The notes under the pieces were generated by a model, which was not told the DNA's origin, did no database searches, and worked only from the letters and a program-made list of their open reading frames with translations. Positions 46,501-55,081 of a stretch of 64,000 bases of DNA are shown here, in pieces (within the stretch, counting starts at the first letter, position 1; every line of letters starts with the position of its first letter). The stretch spans positions 81,900-145,899 of the forward strand of contig NZ_SUTI01000001.1 in NCBI RefSeq assembly GCF_015062985.1, in the 5' to 3' direction. The DNA comes from Methanobrevibacter sp. (GTDB lineage: Archaea > Methanobacteriota > Methanobacteria > Methanobacteriales > Methanobacteriaceae). A program made the translations under genes and the position numbers.

Positions 46501-47603
46501 GATTCTTGATCTTTATCTAGGAATATGCTCTTTTCAACTTGATTAATTTTTAGTCCATAATCATCTCTAATGATTTCATATTTCATTAATTTTTCAATAT
46601 CCCTACCATATTCATCTTTTTCAATAACTGGCTCGTTTTCTAATTCTTTAGTTAATACTTCCAAATCATCAATTAAAAAATTATAAGCTAACTCTCGTAT
46701 AAGTTTGAAATCATTTTTTTCAAGTTCATTGGATTCGGAAACTAAATTAGATAAATATTCAATAGTAAAATCTTGAGGAAAATCATCTAAATAAGGATAT
46801 AAATAAGCAATATTATTATTGTTCGCATTTTTTAAATCATCATAAAGTTGATGTTTTACTGAAAAATCAAAAAATGATAAAATTTCTGACATATCTTTTT
46901 CTTTGAGAAAATCATTTGTTTTTAAATAATTGTCTAAATCTTCGTGATTTGTTATATATTTTTTATAATCATTTAAAACCTCTTTAAATGTGTTTATATC
47001 CAAATAAATTTTATTTAAAGCCATATATTTTGAAAAATTATTTTTATTGATTTCATTTTCATAAATTTTATCAATTAAATTTATTCTTTCATCAACAGTA
47101 ACTTTTGTAGGTTCTAATGAATTTAAATTAAAATTATATTTTAAATCTTTCAAATAATCATATTTTAAATCATCATCATGAAATTTTTTAAAGCAAAATA
47201 ACGAAATTTCAAAAAGTAATTTATGTACCTTTTCACAATGAATAAAACCATACTCATAGTAATTTTCACCATGAGCATTTGCATCACCATACCTTTTAAC
47301 ATCAAAACATTTTTCTTTAATAAGTTTATCTATTAATTTTTCATGATAACAACCTTTAATTAACTTAGATAAACCATATTCCGGTAGCAATATATCCTCA
47401 GAAGGATATTTGAAAAGTTTTCTAAGGTTAGAATTTGTCTTAGCAAGCTTTTTAATTAGTAATTCACATATTGTTCTTCCAGTTCTTAATGATGTTGTAT
47501 ATAACTTTCCTGAAATAGTATCTTCGAATGCAAGGCACTCCTGATAAATTTGATCAAATTTTTTATCATCACTTAAAAAATCAAATGCACTAATATGACT
47601 CAT
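43545..47603 (-). CDS. UvrD-type helicase with DUF4145-like head and degenerate nuclease tail
   Basis: 1352 aa. Order: DUF4145-like helical domain with YGDANAHGE (about 1-130); helical linker; SF1A helicase with Walker A AGPGSGKTRVI (about 383), TFTNEATNELR, LIDEFQDTNH (about 608), GDSDQSIYGWRGA, VMTVHKSKGLEY, YVAASRAKE (about 1064); then a RecB-like tail. The tail keeps GTIDLI and four Cys (C at about 1137; CDYCEHNKFC at the end), but the D-x-K of the PD-(D/E)XK site is replaced (SIVKFIG). First residues overlap the 406-aa gene by 14 nt, so the three genes form an operon. Looks like a defence or repair helicase. Confidence 0.82.
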   Translation of the reverse strand: MSHISAFDFLSDDKKFDQIYQECLAFEDTISGKLYTTSLRTGRTICELLIKKLAKTNSNLRKLFKYPSEDILLPEYGLSKLIKGCYHEKLIDKLIKEKCFDVKRYGDANAHGENYYEYGFIHCEKVHKLLFEISLFCFKKFHDDDLKYDYLKDLKYNFNLNSLEPTKVTVDERINLIDKIYENEINKNNFSKYMALNKIYLDINTFKEVLNDYKKYITNHEDLDNYLKTNDFLKEKDMSEILSFFDFSVKHQLYDDLKNANNNNIAYLYPYLDDFPQDFTIEYLSNLVSESNELEKNDFKLIRELAYNFLIDDLEVLTKELENEPVIEKDEYGRDIEKLMKYEIIRDDYGLKINQVEKSIFLDKDQESAVTYMGDKPLVINAGPGSGKTRVIIERVRFLVKNGVDPSTILVITFTNEATNELRNRLKNETDLDIEIINQIRISTVHAFCRYVIANYEIIPYNYLERYGERSLFLNKHREELGFTGFSQTHDSDVSLITRLYDGYFNFGLVAEDFADELRRRNGRKIKWEYKDFVKNFQEEYGTFPTFNQINDAGWRNSHYHAKWIAIVESYPKYNDLLEKYKTCDDNTILQKTYEILCRVEIPYKNILIDEFQDTNHHLMQIYKKLNENSDSFTIVGDSDQSIYGWRGARPCYFDRITDIENRENIEYVELHTNYRSTSDIVDFNEEFIKGKRNVPKKLKAKKQYKTPIYYLSNGFSNEYENIVKIIKSLHDDKKIKKYSDIGVLFRTNEQAMDFSNVLRENNIPFYLKGNKDLLEQNEIKSILLLLWYLMPYDKTSFIYRSDVFLNFEGFASDYNDEFFGLSDETKHVLKNIQSNFEKNVVEYAFNIDKSLYSYKKVFNKDITFIKEVVSNTNSYDLSDLDDFDLIKLGISNQNDINFFLKLKDIKSKMFGQNMYKPTSLEVYKQLLKLNGYIDKISIQNTSESIKILKNLSMVSRLIKDYEKIMGSNDYVGLFNYLNGVLQSYSSYIDETETFEDEVHVMTVHKSKGLEYPIVFVASLSDGDFPREYKTGLWHTNIEFLRYKPKDISEEKTQHNLEEMKMIYVAASRAKEILILSSNYFKPQCLIDMKKNENVTIKNLNLNNVNTIPAVESSNSSSSITGIPELYFEDIINNYLVCPYNYYISNDLNFAVEVSDDNHVEMVLHRLLNSIHSQKNLTEDDIKLKINTILNYHSISQFEEDKTIISNVLNYWNQFGKKYDILKNEYPVLKHLNNCDVFGTIDLIVKDENGGCSIVKFIGSDEKIFDMDYYEMILHFYYSSLKDDLEFKDKQLNSIILHSLNHNSIKTFDIKDTYEKFGLKELEKITSKILDQKFDKKSNCDYCEHNKFCNNN

Positions 47604-48810
47604 AAAAACTCACCTTCATCAATTTTTTCATTATTAACTCTTCTGTAATTTGGTTGCTTCTTATTTTATTTTTATTAATCAATTCACCTATTTCATCATT
47701 GATTCTTTCCTGTTGAGCATCATTTAATAAAGCATCTTTAATTTTTTCACTTTTAATTATTTTATTAAGCATAATTCTAGAATCACTTTGGTTTAATTCA
47801 ATCTGCCTATAGAATTTATTTTCACAATGCCCAAAAAAAGAATCAAATATGCAATAATCATTTATTTCTGTTTCAATTTCATTAAAAATAACTCCTATTT
47901 CATCTGCAGTTAAATTATATTTTTTTGAGATATCCGGAATATTTGTTTTAAGTTTAGATAATTGATTGTGATAATCTTGCCTTATACATTCTTTTTCAAG
48001 ATAATCTTTTAATTTTAATATTAAAATGTTCTCATCAGAAATTACATCATTTGAAATATCAATTTTAAGTCTATCCAAAATCATCAAAATTATATCATCA
48101 TCGTATTGATACTTTTTTACTAATCTCTCAAAAGAATGACTTTGAATAAATCTATTTAAAAAGTTATTTAATACATATTGTTTTTTAATAAATGAATATT
48201 CATTTAAATAATACTCAACAATATCACTTATTTCACCATTTATATTATCTGAATATATGTCTTTTTCTATCTTTTCCATTAATTTAAACATTTCATAATC
48301 AGTAAAGTCATTTGAAATATACTTAAAAATTGGTGATTCCTTAAATTGCTTAAATTCAATTAATAAATTTGGATTATCGGATGTCTGATTAAAATTATCA
48401 TTTTCTATTTTAGAAATTAGTGTATTAATTGTATCTTCACTACATTCAATAGGTTTAACATCAAATTCACTCAAATTTTCAAATAAAACCAATTCCTCAT
48501 TGTCCTCTATTTCAATGTTAACAAATGAGTTGGTTAATTCTTTGTTAAATTTTTGTTTAAATAAATTAAAATCCAAATTATAAGATAGATTCTCTAAAAA
48601 TCCTTCTAAAATATGTAACATATCATTTTCAGAAAAATTATAACAGTACAAGTCTTCATTTATAGCATAATTCCCATTTTCATTTAAATAAAATAAATAA
48701 TTATTAATTTGACTTTTTAAATTATTGTCAATTTCCAATTCATTTATTAAATTTTTAATTTTAAATATTTTTAAATTAAATTTTAAAGATTTTATCTGAT
48801 CAATATCCAT
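47590..48810 (-). CDS. Hypothetical protein of the UvrD operon
   Basis: 406 aa, nearly all helix, Asn/Lys/Ile-rich, without recognised motif. It lies between the 568-aa gene (25 nt) and the helicase (14-nt overlap), so translation is coupled. The constant position suggests a subunit of one complex. Function unknown. Confidence 0.65.
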   Translation of the reverse strand: MDIDQIKSLKFNLKIFKIKNLINELEIDNNLKSQINNYLFYLNENGNYAINEDLYCYNFSENDMLHILEGFLENLSYNLDFNLFKQKFNKELTNSFVNIEIEDNEELVLFENLSEFDVKPIECSEDTINTLISKIENDNFNQTSDNPNLLIEFKQFKESPIFKYISNDFTDYEMFKLMEKIEKDIYSDNINGEISDIVEYYLNEYSFIKKQYVLNNFLNRFIQSHSFERLVKKYQYDDDIILMILDRLKIDISNDVISDENILILKLKDYLEKECIRQDYHNQLSKLKTNIPDISKKYNLTADEIGVIFNEIETEINDYCIFDSFFGHCENKFYRQIELNQSDSRIMLNKIIKSEKIKDALLNDAQQERINDEIGELINKNKIRSNQITEELIMKKLMKVSFYESY

Positions 48811-48835
48811 CTTAACAACCTAAACATAATTTGAA

Positions 48836-50542
48836 TTATTTTTTCATATATTCAATTTTATTATTTCTTATTACATAATCAAACTCTTGAATATAATTAA
48901 TTGAAGATAATAACGACAACATTTTTTCATCAATTAAAAACAAACGACGATTTGCAAAAATAAATTCTTTATATTCCCTTAAAATTTTAATATTAAATTT
49001 TTCTATTTCTTCATAATTCCCTTCAAAATTTTCAAATTTATTTTGAACATCATCTAAAATTGAATTTAATTGTTCTTTTTCTTTTAAAACATTTTTATCA
49101 TTATTTAATTGTGATATATGGAATTCAATTGACCTGAAAAATTGTTTTTCACAGTCATCTCCTATTTTACTATTAATTTCTGTAAGTTCTTTTTTATAAT
49201 AAGCAACATTAAGTTTTGATTCATTAAAATCATATTTTTCTAAAAAAATATTTAACAATGCATCATAAAAATTAAAATAAAAAACATTTATAATATCATT
49301 TTTACCTACTTTATTTGAAAATACAAGTTCCACATAATCTTTTAGATTTTCATCATCAAAATTATAATTCAAAAATTTATTATACCTTTTTAATTTATTA
49401 AAATCTTCTAAATAGATATCAAAAGATTTAAATAAACCATCATAAGAATTACTTAAATCAAAATCAGTTGAAGATAATTTGAAACATTCATACTTTTTGT
49501 AAAAACTTGAAAGCATGAATAGTTGCTTTTTACAATATTTATGAATATTTAATAAAATTTTAAATTTATTCAATACAAATTCTTTATTATCACCCATATT
49601 AAAATAAGTTAAAATATCATTATCAATTAATTCTGTGTACAATACAGAAATTAATAGTTTTTCGATTATATCTTCTCCTTCACTAACATATTTATGTATT
49701 GGAGATTCTTGAGGAATATTTTTTTTATTTAAATTATCACTATTAAAATAAAATCTTAAATCTTCATTTAAAATATTCCTATCCATTTTCTCAATGTATT
49801 TTGGATTTTTAGATAACACAGGAATATTTTCCAGGTAATCCATTTCTAGGAGATTATTAAAAATCTTTAAACCAGTTAATATATTCAATTTTTTATTTAA
49901 TTTAATTAAATCATTTAAATTATCTTTAAAATTATTCGAAACATCCATTAAAATATTATATTCCTCTGATTCAAAAAAATCTCTAGAAAAATAATCCTTT
50001 AAAAAGAATATGTAATCTAATTCGTTTACGATATCTTCAATATCCCTTGCAATATTATCAATCGAAGATTTGTTGTATTGATCCAAATTAGATATGGGAA
50101 AAATTAATCTTTTATTATTTAATTTGTTGAAATGGTAATCTCTCATTTCTTTGGTTTCATAAGGCGTTAAATTAAAATAAGAATAATCAGAAAGAATATT
50201 AATAATTTTTTCAATGTTCTTTTTCTTTTCAAACAATTCATCAATATCATCACTAAAATCAACATTAGAATCTTCAATTAAATAAGTTAAAAATGAGTCA
50301 TCTTTAATATCAAATTCAAAATCAATAATTAAATGGCTTATATCTAATTTATCAAATAAATTAAACAATTTTGTTCTATCAGGCCTATTATCTGAAATGA
50401 ATAAAACTGAATGTCCATTAGCTAATAAATTTAAAATAGCCATATGTTCATTATTAACAGACTTTTTTAATCTTGAATATACATCGGGCCACATAAATGC
50501 CATATTATTATTAATTTCATCAATTGATATTAGAACCACCAA
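48836..50542 (-). CDS. Degenerate SF1-helicase-core-like protein of the UvrD operon
   Basis: 568 aa. The first in-frame start codons are TTG/GTG, with the first in-frame ATG 13 codons later. Residues about 30-75 (ILNLLANGHSVLFISDN..DRTKLFNLFDKLDISHLIIDF) resemble the strand after Walker A plus motif Ia of DUF4011-type SF1 helicases (AxGKSVLFVSEK), but there is no Walker A. About 115-220 (NLTPYETKEMR..FPISNL) and the middle (VFYFNFYDALL) resemble the domain that such helicases carry before motif II, and the C-terminus ends SSINYIQEFDYVIRNN where FDxVIxDE would be expected. So it reads as a helicase core stripped of ATP sites, perhaps a scaffold subunit. Confidence 0.6.
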   Translation of the reverse strand: MVVLISIDEINNNMAFMWPDVYSRLKKSVNNEHMAILNLLANGHSVLFISDNRPDRTKLFNLFDKLDISHLIIDFEFDIKDDSFLTYLIEDSNVDFSDDIDELFEKKKNIEKIINILSDYSYFNLTPYETKEMRDYHFNKLNNKRLIFPISNLDQYNKSSIDNIARDIEDIVNELDYIFFLKDYFSRDFFESEEYNILMDVSNNFKDNLNDLIKLNKKLNILTGLKIFNNLLEMDYLENIPVLSKNPKYIEKMDRNILNEDLRFYFNSDNLNKKNIPQESPIHKYVSEGEDIIEKLLISVLYTELIDNDILTYFNMGDNKEFVLNKFKILLNIHKYCKKQLFMLSSFYKKYECFKLSSTDFDLSNSYDGLFKSFDIYLEDFNKLKRYNKFLNYNFDDENLKDYVELVFSNKVGKNDIINVFYFNFYDALLNIFLEKYDFNESKLNVAYYKKELTEINSKIGDDCEKQFFRSIEFHISQLNNDKNVLKEKEQLNSILDDVQNKFENFEGNYEEIEKFNIKILREYKEFIFANRRLFLIDEKMLSLLSSINYIQEFDYVIRNNKIEYMKK

Positions 50543-50575
50543 TATTAAATTTAATATGATATTATATTATGTTTA
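50543..50575 (-). promoter_or_regulatory. TATA box of the UvrD operon
   Basis: On the minus strand cataatataatatc lies about 25 nt ahead of the first start codons of the 568-aa gene; no Shine-Dalgarno is present. Leaderless start is likely. Confidence 0.4.
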
Positions 50576-50712
50576 AAAAAATATATATTTTAACATAAGT
50601 AAAAAATATTATATATAATTTGTTAATAAAAAAAGAGAAATTTGATAACTATCTAAATAAGAGATATCATAAAAACTCAAATCCTAACTTTTAATCCATC
50701 AGATTTAATATT

Positions 50713-51591
50713 TTAAAATTTTTTTCTTGATTTTTTAAGTTTTATAGCTTGCGGTACTGGTTTATCTGACAAATAACCATTTTTTGCACCATAATTTAAA
50801 AATTTACTTTCTAATTCCCTAATTTTTGAAGTTTTGATATGATCATACTTTGATAGTCTCTTTAACCTCTTTAAAAACCAATTCATTTGAGTTTCATCAC
50901 AAAAAATACCGGAATTAAAAAATGAGATTATTATTTCGGTTTCTTTTTCATACTGTTTATCTTTATGATACACTCTTGCTAACTTCCTATACGGATGATA
51001 ATCATTTTCAAATAGCACATGTGTCAATAATTTATTGTAAAATTCAATTGCATTTCCATTTTCTTCCATATAAATATATCTGTTGCCTTGTTTTACTAAC
51101 CTTTGCTTTATTTTTATTTTTTCATCATAAGATAAATTAGTTACATCCATATTCAAATAAGAAGAATCAATGCTTGTATTTAGTGATTTATTTAAATTTA
51201 TTTTTGAAAATTCTTTTAAATCGCCTTTATAAACTCCACCATACCAATAACAACCACTTTTTGTACATGTAAATATGCTAATATTATTCTTCTTGTGAAG
51301 TGTGGTTAATTTTACAGCGCTCCCACAGATTGGACAAGATCTATCCGTATCATATGTAACAATCGATTTTTTATTTCTAAATAACCTGTTTGCTCTTATT
51401 TTAAAATCTGTTTTAATGTTAAAAGGAATATCACCTTCATCATTGATAACATGATAAATTAAATCTACTTGTTTTTCAGCATCTTTATTTCTACGATAAC
51501 ATTCATTTAGTCTTTCATAACGTTCAAATGTTTCAACAAGTTCATATTCGTTAATAGCATCCAAATATAAACCCCTTTCTTCAAAATACAA
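50713..51591 (-). CDS. TPR/zinc-ribbon protein, probably the frameshifted 3' half of the VRR-NUC gene
   Basis: 292 aa in the present frame with a TTG start. Residues 1-35 are a TPR-like repeat; 86-114 a zinc ribbon (CPICG...CTKSGC); from about 165 a TPR tail (YHPYRKLARVYHKDKQYEKETEIIISFFNSGI) shared with the DinG-like helicase at 28893. It overlaps the VRR-NUC gene by 85 nt in another frame, and adding one G to the GGGG run (plus-strand cccc at 51592-51595) joins both into one protein of about 600 aa (YLSRG-LYFEERGLYLDAINEYE). Treat as a broken gene unless the sequence is shown wrong. Confidence 0.6.
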   Translation of the reverse strand: MYFEERGLYLDAINEYELVETFERYERLNECYRRNKDAEKQVDLIYHVINDEGDIPFNIKTDFKIRANRLFRNKKSIVTYDTDRSCPICGSAVKLTTLHKKNNISIFTCTKSGCYWYGGVYKGDLKEFSKINLNKSLNTSIDSSYLNMDVTNLSYDEKIKIKQRLVKQGNRYIYMEENGNAIEFYNKLLTHVLFENDYHPYRKLARVYHKDKQYEKETEIIISFFNSGIFCDETQMNWFLKRLKRLSKYDHIKTSKIRELESKFLNYGAKNGYLSDKPVPQAIKLKKSRKKF

Positions 51592-52523
51592 CCCCTTGAT
51601 AAATATCTAAAATTTTTAATTCTTTTGCCTTCTTTTATTGATTTGTTTATTACTGTATCATTAATATTTATATGATTTTCCTTTGAAATTATATTTAAAA
51701 AACCAATAAATGTATCTAAATCGTATTTATTTAAAAAATCCAGTTTAATATCTTCAATATGATTATTCTGAAATTTGGCATATGTTTTATTTGCTGTTCT
51801 TATTTTATAATCATAAGCTTCCATGAAATTTTCATCATCAAAATAGTCTTCATTGAAATATTTTTCTTTTTCTTCTCCAATCCAAGAAGATTTTTTGTTT
51901 ACTCCAAAAACACATACATCAATTCCATTATTTAATAAAATTTCATGTTTTTTCACTTGAACTGCGTTTAGAACATCACTGTTTGCTTTGACTTCACAAA
52001 AAAAGCAATCTTTCTCATTGAAAACAAATAAATCTGGAAAACCAATATGATTATGTGCATAATCCTGAATCATATCATATAAAATTGATAGGATTTGATC
52101 TTTTTTTAGATGATTACAGATTACTAATATTCTATATTTTATCCATTCTTTAATTGGATATCTGTTAATAATAGATTTCAAATCAGCATTTTTTAAATAA
52201 TTAAATCTATGATTAATTTTATCTTCATAAATCTTAAAAAATTCATTATCATAAAAATGCTTTTTATAATGCTTCTTTTGGGCTAATTTTTCGAATTTTT
52301 TAAAAATATCTTTAAAAAGAATTTTAAGTAGGTTTTTCCAGGTGGTATTTTCTGAAAAAAATGCATCATAACCCATAGATCTAAAATATTCAACTGCAAG
52401 ATATTCACTTGAATAATATTTCCCTTTAAATAAAAACATTGGTTTAGATTTTAACCTTCTGTTAATTTTTGCGTCTATATCAATAAATTCCAATTTTCCT
52501 TGTTCAAATTGTTTTAATTGCAT
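51507..52523 (-). CDS. VRR-NUC domain protein
   Basis: 338 aa. The VRR-NUC nuclease signature is intact: HIGFPDLFVFN (D about 164), FFCEVKA (E177, K179) and VQVKKHEILLNNGIDVCVFGV. It is a PD-(D/E)XK relative found in phage and repair nucleases. The N-terminal 130 residues are helical. The last about 28 residues (after SRG) read unlike the rest and come from the putative frameshift. The nuclease could cut structured or damaged DNA. Confidence 0.75.
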   Translation of the reverse strand: MQLKQFEQGKLEFIDIDAKINRRLKSKPMFLFKGKYYSSEYLAVEYFRSMGYDAFFSENTTWKNLLKILFKDIFKKFEKLAQKKHYKKHFYDNEFFKIYEDKINHRFNYLKNADLKSIINRYPIKEWIKYRILVICNHLKKDQILSILYDMIQDYAHNHIGFPDLFVFNEKDCFFCEVKANSDVLNAVQVKKHEILLNNGIDVCVFGVNKKSSWIGEEKEKYFNEDYFDDENFMEAYDYKIRTANKTYAKFQNNHIEDIKLDFLNKYDLDTFIGFLNIISKENHININDTVINKSIKEGKRIKNFRYLSRGCILKKGVYIWMLLTNMNLLKHLNVMKD

Positions 52524-52536
52524 AATATCTCATTAC

Positions 52537-53244
52537 CTAAATTAACCTTTCATAACTTAAAAAATAGCTAAACTTGAAACTTGGATAAATTCTATGGTAA
52601 TCTATAATATTTCCTTTCTCCAATCTTCTGTAATTATTCTCTACCCCAACATCCATAGTCTGGACCCTTTGTTTGGACATATTATGTTTCCTTTTGTCAT
52701 CATAATGGCTGACAAATACAATCAACTTCTTTTCCACATTATCCAAAAAAGATCGTATATCTTTGATTGGCAAATCATTATCCTTGCAATACTGTTCATA
52801 TAATGCAGGAATGACAATAGACAATGATTCAATCGGCTTTAAAATCAAGCTAAACTCAACTTCATCCCCATAGTAATTCCTGATTTTGCGCAAATTCTTT
52901 TTAAACTTATTTGATACGCAGTCATACTTATTAACATCACTGGCCATTATTTCCAGCATGTCCCTTGCATTGGGATTGTTGAAGTTATGGAACTTGAACT
53001 CAATGATGTACAATGTCAATTTGCCGTCAAGGCTTTCCTTATAAAACAGGGCATCAGTGGTTTTTGGAGTGTTCTCTTTTAATAATTCGCAATCCCAGCA
53101 CATTTCATCAAGAGAATACATTTTAAAGTCATTTTCAATTAAAGATTCACCAAAATCACTCATTGAGATTTCAGTGATGTCTTCATAAAACTTTTCATGG
53201 CTTTTAATGAAAGTGATGAATTCCTTATTGGTTAAAGTTTCCAT
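52537..53244 (-). CDS. PD-(D/E)XK-like nuclease, partner of the ATPase (module A)
   Basis: 235 aa from ATG 53244 (GGTGA 5 nt before; the upstream GTG at 53253 would overlap the ATPase). C49/C52 form CWDC, followed by KTTDALFYK (D64) and LYIIEFK (E82, K84), a typical D..ExK site. Also SLSIVIPALYEQY, and DIRSFL. The same blocks occur in the 273-aa protein at 62058, so they define a family. It directly follows the ATPase gene. Hypothesis: nuclease subunit controlled by that ATPase. Confidence 0.65.
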   Translation of the reverse strand: METLTNKEFITFIKSHEKFYEDITEISMSDFGESLIENDFKMYSLDEMCWDCELLKENTPKTTDALFYKESLDGKLTLYIIEFKFHNFNNPNARDMLEIMASDVNKYDCVSNKFKKNLRKIRNYYGDEVEFSLILKPIESLSIVIPALYEQYCKDNDLPIKDIRSFLDNVEKKLIVFVSHYDDKRKHNMSKQRVQTMDVGVENNYRRLEKGNIIDYHRIYPSFKFSYFLSYERLI

Positions 53245-53245
53245 T

Positions 53246-54832
53246 CTATTCACCCAAATGTTTTTTAAGCCTTAACTGGTCAATCAAATCATATGGTTTT
53301 CCCAAATTATCATAGATTCTATATAATTCGTCAGATTCTATTTTAGTGAAATTGTACTTCCCTTCAACTTCAGATTCTTCTGTCAGATAAAAATTAATAT
53401 CTTCTTGCATGTCATAATACTCTGTGAATGCATCTATTGCCTCTATGAAAAATGGGCTATGTGAATTAAGATAAAGAGTAACATCCAAATCTTTTGCAAG
53501 AAGCACCAATATTTCTGCAAATTTGAATTGCCAATCAGGATGTAAATTTACTTCAGGCTCATCGATTATTAAGTATGTGTCTTCTTTAAGCATATTACAA
53601 ATTAACAAAAGTTGAATAATTCCAATTTGTTTTATTCCGGAAGAGACAATATTTTTATCATTTACATTGAAATTTTCATTATGAAATTTTAAAGACATTG
53701 GAAAGCTATATTTATTAATTTCAAACTTTCCTCCGATAATTTCATCAATTTTTTCTAAAATACTCGAAGATTTTTCATTTAATTTAATATTATTTATATC
53801 TGCAAATGAAATCTTATTCAGAATATGCTCAATATGCTCGATATTTCTTCCTTTTCCAAAACCCATTAATTCTGTTGAATTATCCCTTAAATCAAAAATA
53901 GAAACATTGTCAATATAAAAAACATCATTTATGTAATTATTGTCCTTGAAATAATCTTCTGCAAGCATATATTCAGAATCTGAAGTTTCAATGAAAAATC
54001 CGAAATCTATTTTTTCCTTATCAATTAAAGATTCTTTTCTAAATAATTCATGCATTACATGATGCCGACTCAAATCTTCATTTTCAGAAAATAAAAGACG
54101 AATTGGGAGATTTAACATTGAAATAACAAATTTATATGAATCAATATTTAGATTTTCTATTTCCTCTTTTAGATTATCTACATTTTTAAAAAATAAGTTG
54201 TAATTTTCCATGTTGATATCATTTTTGGAAAGAAAATCTTTAGTATGCTTGACTTTTGACATTTCATAAAAATAACTGCCAATTGAATCAAAAGTATATT
54301 CATCATTTGGAAAATTCTTTTTAATTCTCCTATATTCATTCATCCTTTGAATATGCTCATCAAATTTAATTTCAATATATTTTTGAAGTTCAATAATAAA
54401 ATCGTTATCAAAATCTTTTGCTAGCTGTTTTAAAAACAACTCATAAACAATGCCAATTTCATTTATTAATTCTTCTTTTTTATTGTTTGCATAATCTAAA
54501 TAGTTTTCAACTACTTCTTTTAATCTCAAGTAACAATCAATTATATCAGAATAATTATCATCATAATCCAATTCTTCAGGAAGTTTAGACTCAACTTCAA
54601 TGCCATCCTTAATTAATTCATCTCTAATGCAATTGAGATTATCTATAATTTCAGAAACTGCTACTTCCCATCTATCTGAGGAATATGTTTTTAAAAATGT
54701 ATAAAGTAGTCTACTTGCAGTAGATTTGCCACTCCCGTTTATTCCCCCTACAACATTAATCTTATTAATCTTTATTAAAGCTTCATTAATAGCTCTATGA
54801 TTTTTTATTCCCATTATTAAATTTGCCATCAT
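53246..54832 (-). CDS. AAA/ABC-type ATPase (OLD/RecF-like) of module A
   Basis: 528 aa from ATG 54832 (54829 close; a TTG at 54844 gives 532 aa). Walker A GGINGSGKST (about 29-38); long coiled-coil insertion (about 60-330); SSGIKQIGIIQLLL (signature); LIIDEPEVNLHPDWQ (Walker B, about 419); LNSHSPFF (switch His). It is homologous to the 264-aa ATPase at 62882 over both ends. It lies 33 nt after xseB. The ABC-type dimer of such proteins senses DNA or nucleic acid ends. Confidence 0.8.
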   Translation of the reverse strand: MMANLIMGIKNHRAINEALIKINKINVVGGINGSGKSTASRLLYTFLKTYSSDRWEVAVSEIIDNLNCIRDELIKDGIEVESKLPEELDYDDNYSDIIDCYLRLKEVVENYLDYANNKKEELINEIGIVYELFLKQLAKDFDNDFIIELQKYIEIKFDEHIQRMNEYRRIKKNFPNDEYTFDSIGSYFYEMSKVKHTKDFLSKNDINMENYNLFFKNVDNLKEEIENLNIDSYKFVISMLNLPIRLLFSENEDLSRHHVMHELFRKESLIDKEKIDFGFFIETSDSEYMLAEDYFKDNNYINDVFYIDNVSIFDLRDNSTELMGFGKGRNIEHIEHILNKISFADINNIKLNEKSSSILEKIDEIIGGKFEINKYSFPMSLKFHNENFNVNDKNIVSSGIKQIGIIQLLLICNMLKEDTYLIIDEPEVNLHPDWQFKFAEILVLLAKDLDVTLYLNSHSPFFIEAIDAFTEYYDMQEDINFYLTEESEVEGKYNFTKIESDELYRIYDNLGKPYDLIDQLRLKKHLGE

Positions 54833-54865
54833 TCCAACTTCCAAAAAAATTAATAATAATTGAAA

Positions 54866-55081
54866 TTAATCTTGATTGAACTCAACAACATCCTTATTTT
54901 CATCAACAATTTTAGCTATTGTATCTTCAGCTTCCTTCAGTTTGGCATCACAGCTTTGAATCAAAACCATTGCCTTTTCAAACTCAGCGATTGCCTCATC
55001 CAAGTTCACATCTCCGTTTTCCAGTTTTTCTACAATTCCTTGCAGTTCAACCATGTTTTCTTCAAATGTCTTTTCGCTCAT
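54866..55081 (-). CDS. xseB: Exonuclease VII small subunit
   Basis: 71 aa from ATG 55081, whose ATG overlaps the xseA stop as ATGA, with GGAGG six nt before; a longer frame open to 55147 lies inside xseA and is not used. The motif FEENMVELQGIVEKLENGDVNLDEAIAEFEKAM is the conserved helix hairpin of XseB. The small subunit binds the helical part of XseA in multiple copies. Confidence 0.92.
   Translation of the reverse strand: MSEKTFEENMVELQGIVEKLENGDVNLDEAIAEFEKAMVLIQSCDAKLKEAEDTIAKIVDENKDVVEFNQD

Noticed and set aside
52537..54832. Naming the ATPase/nuclease pair as Gabija, Septu or PARIS
   Set aside because: The partner lacks UvrD, HNH and TOPRIM/DUF4435 marks; only the general layout is similar.
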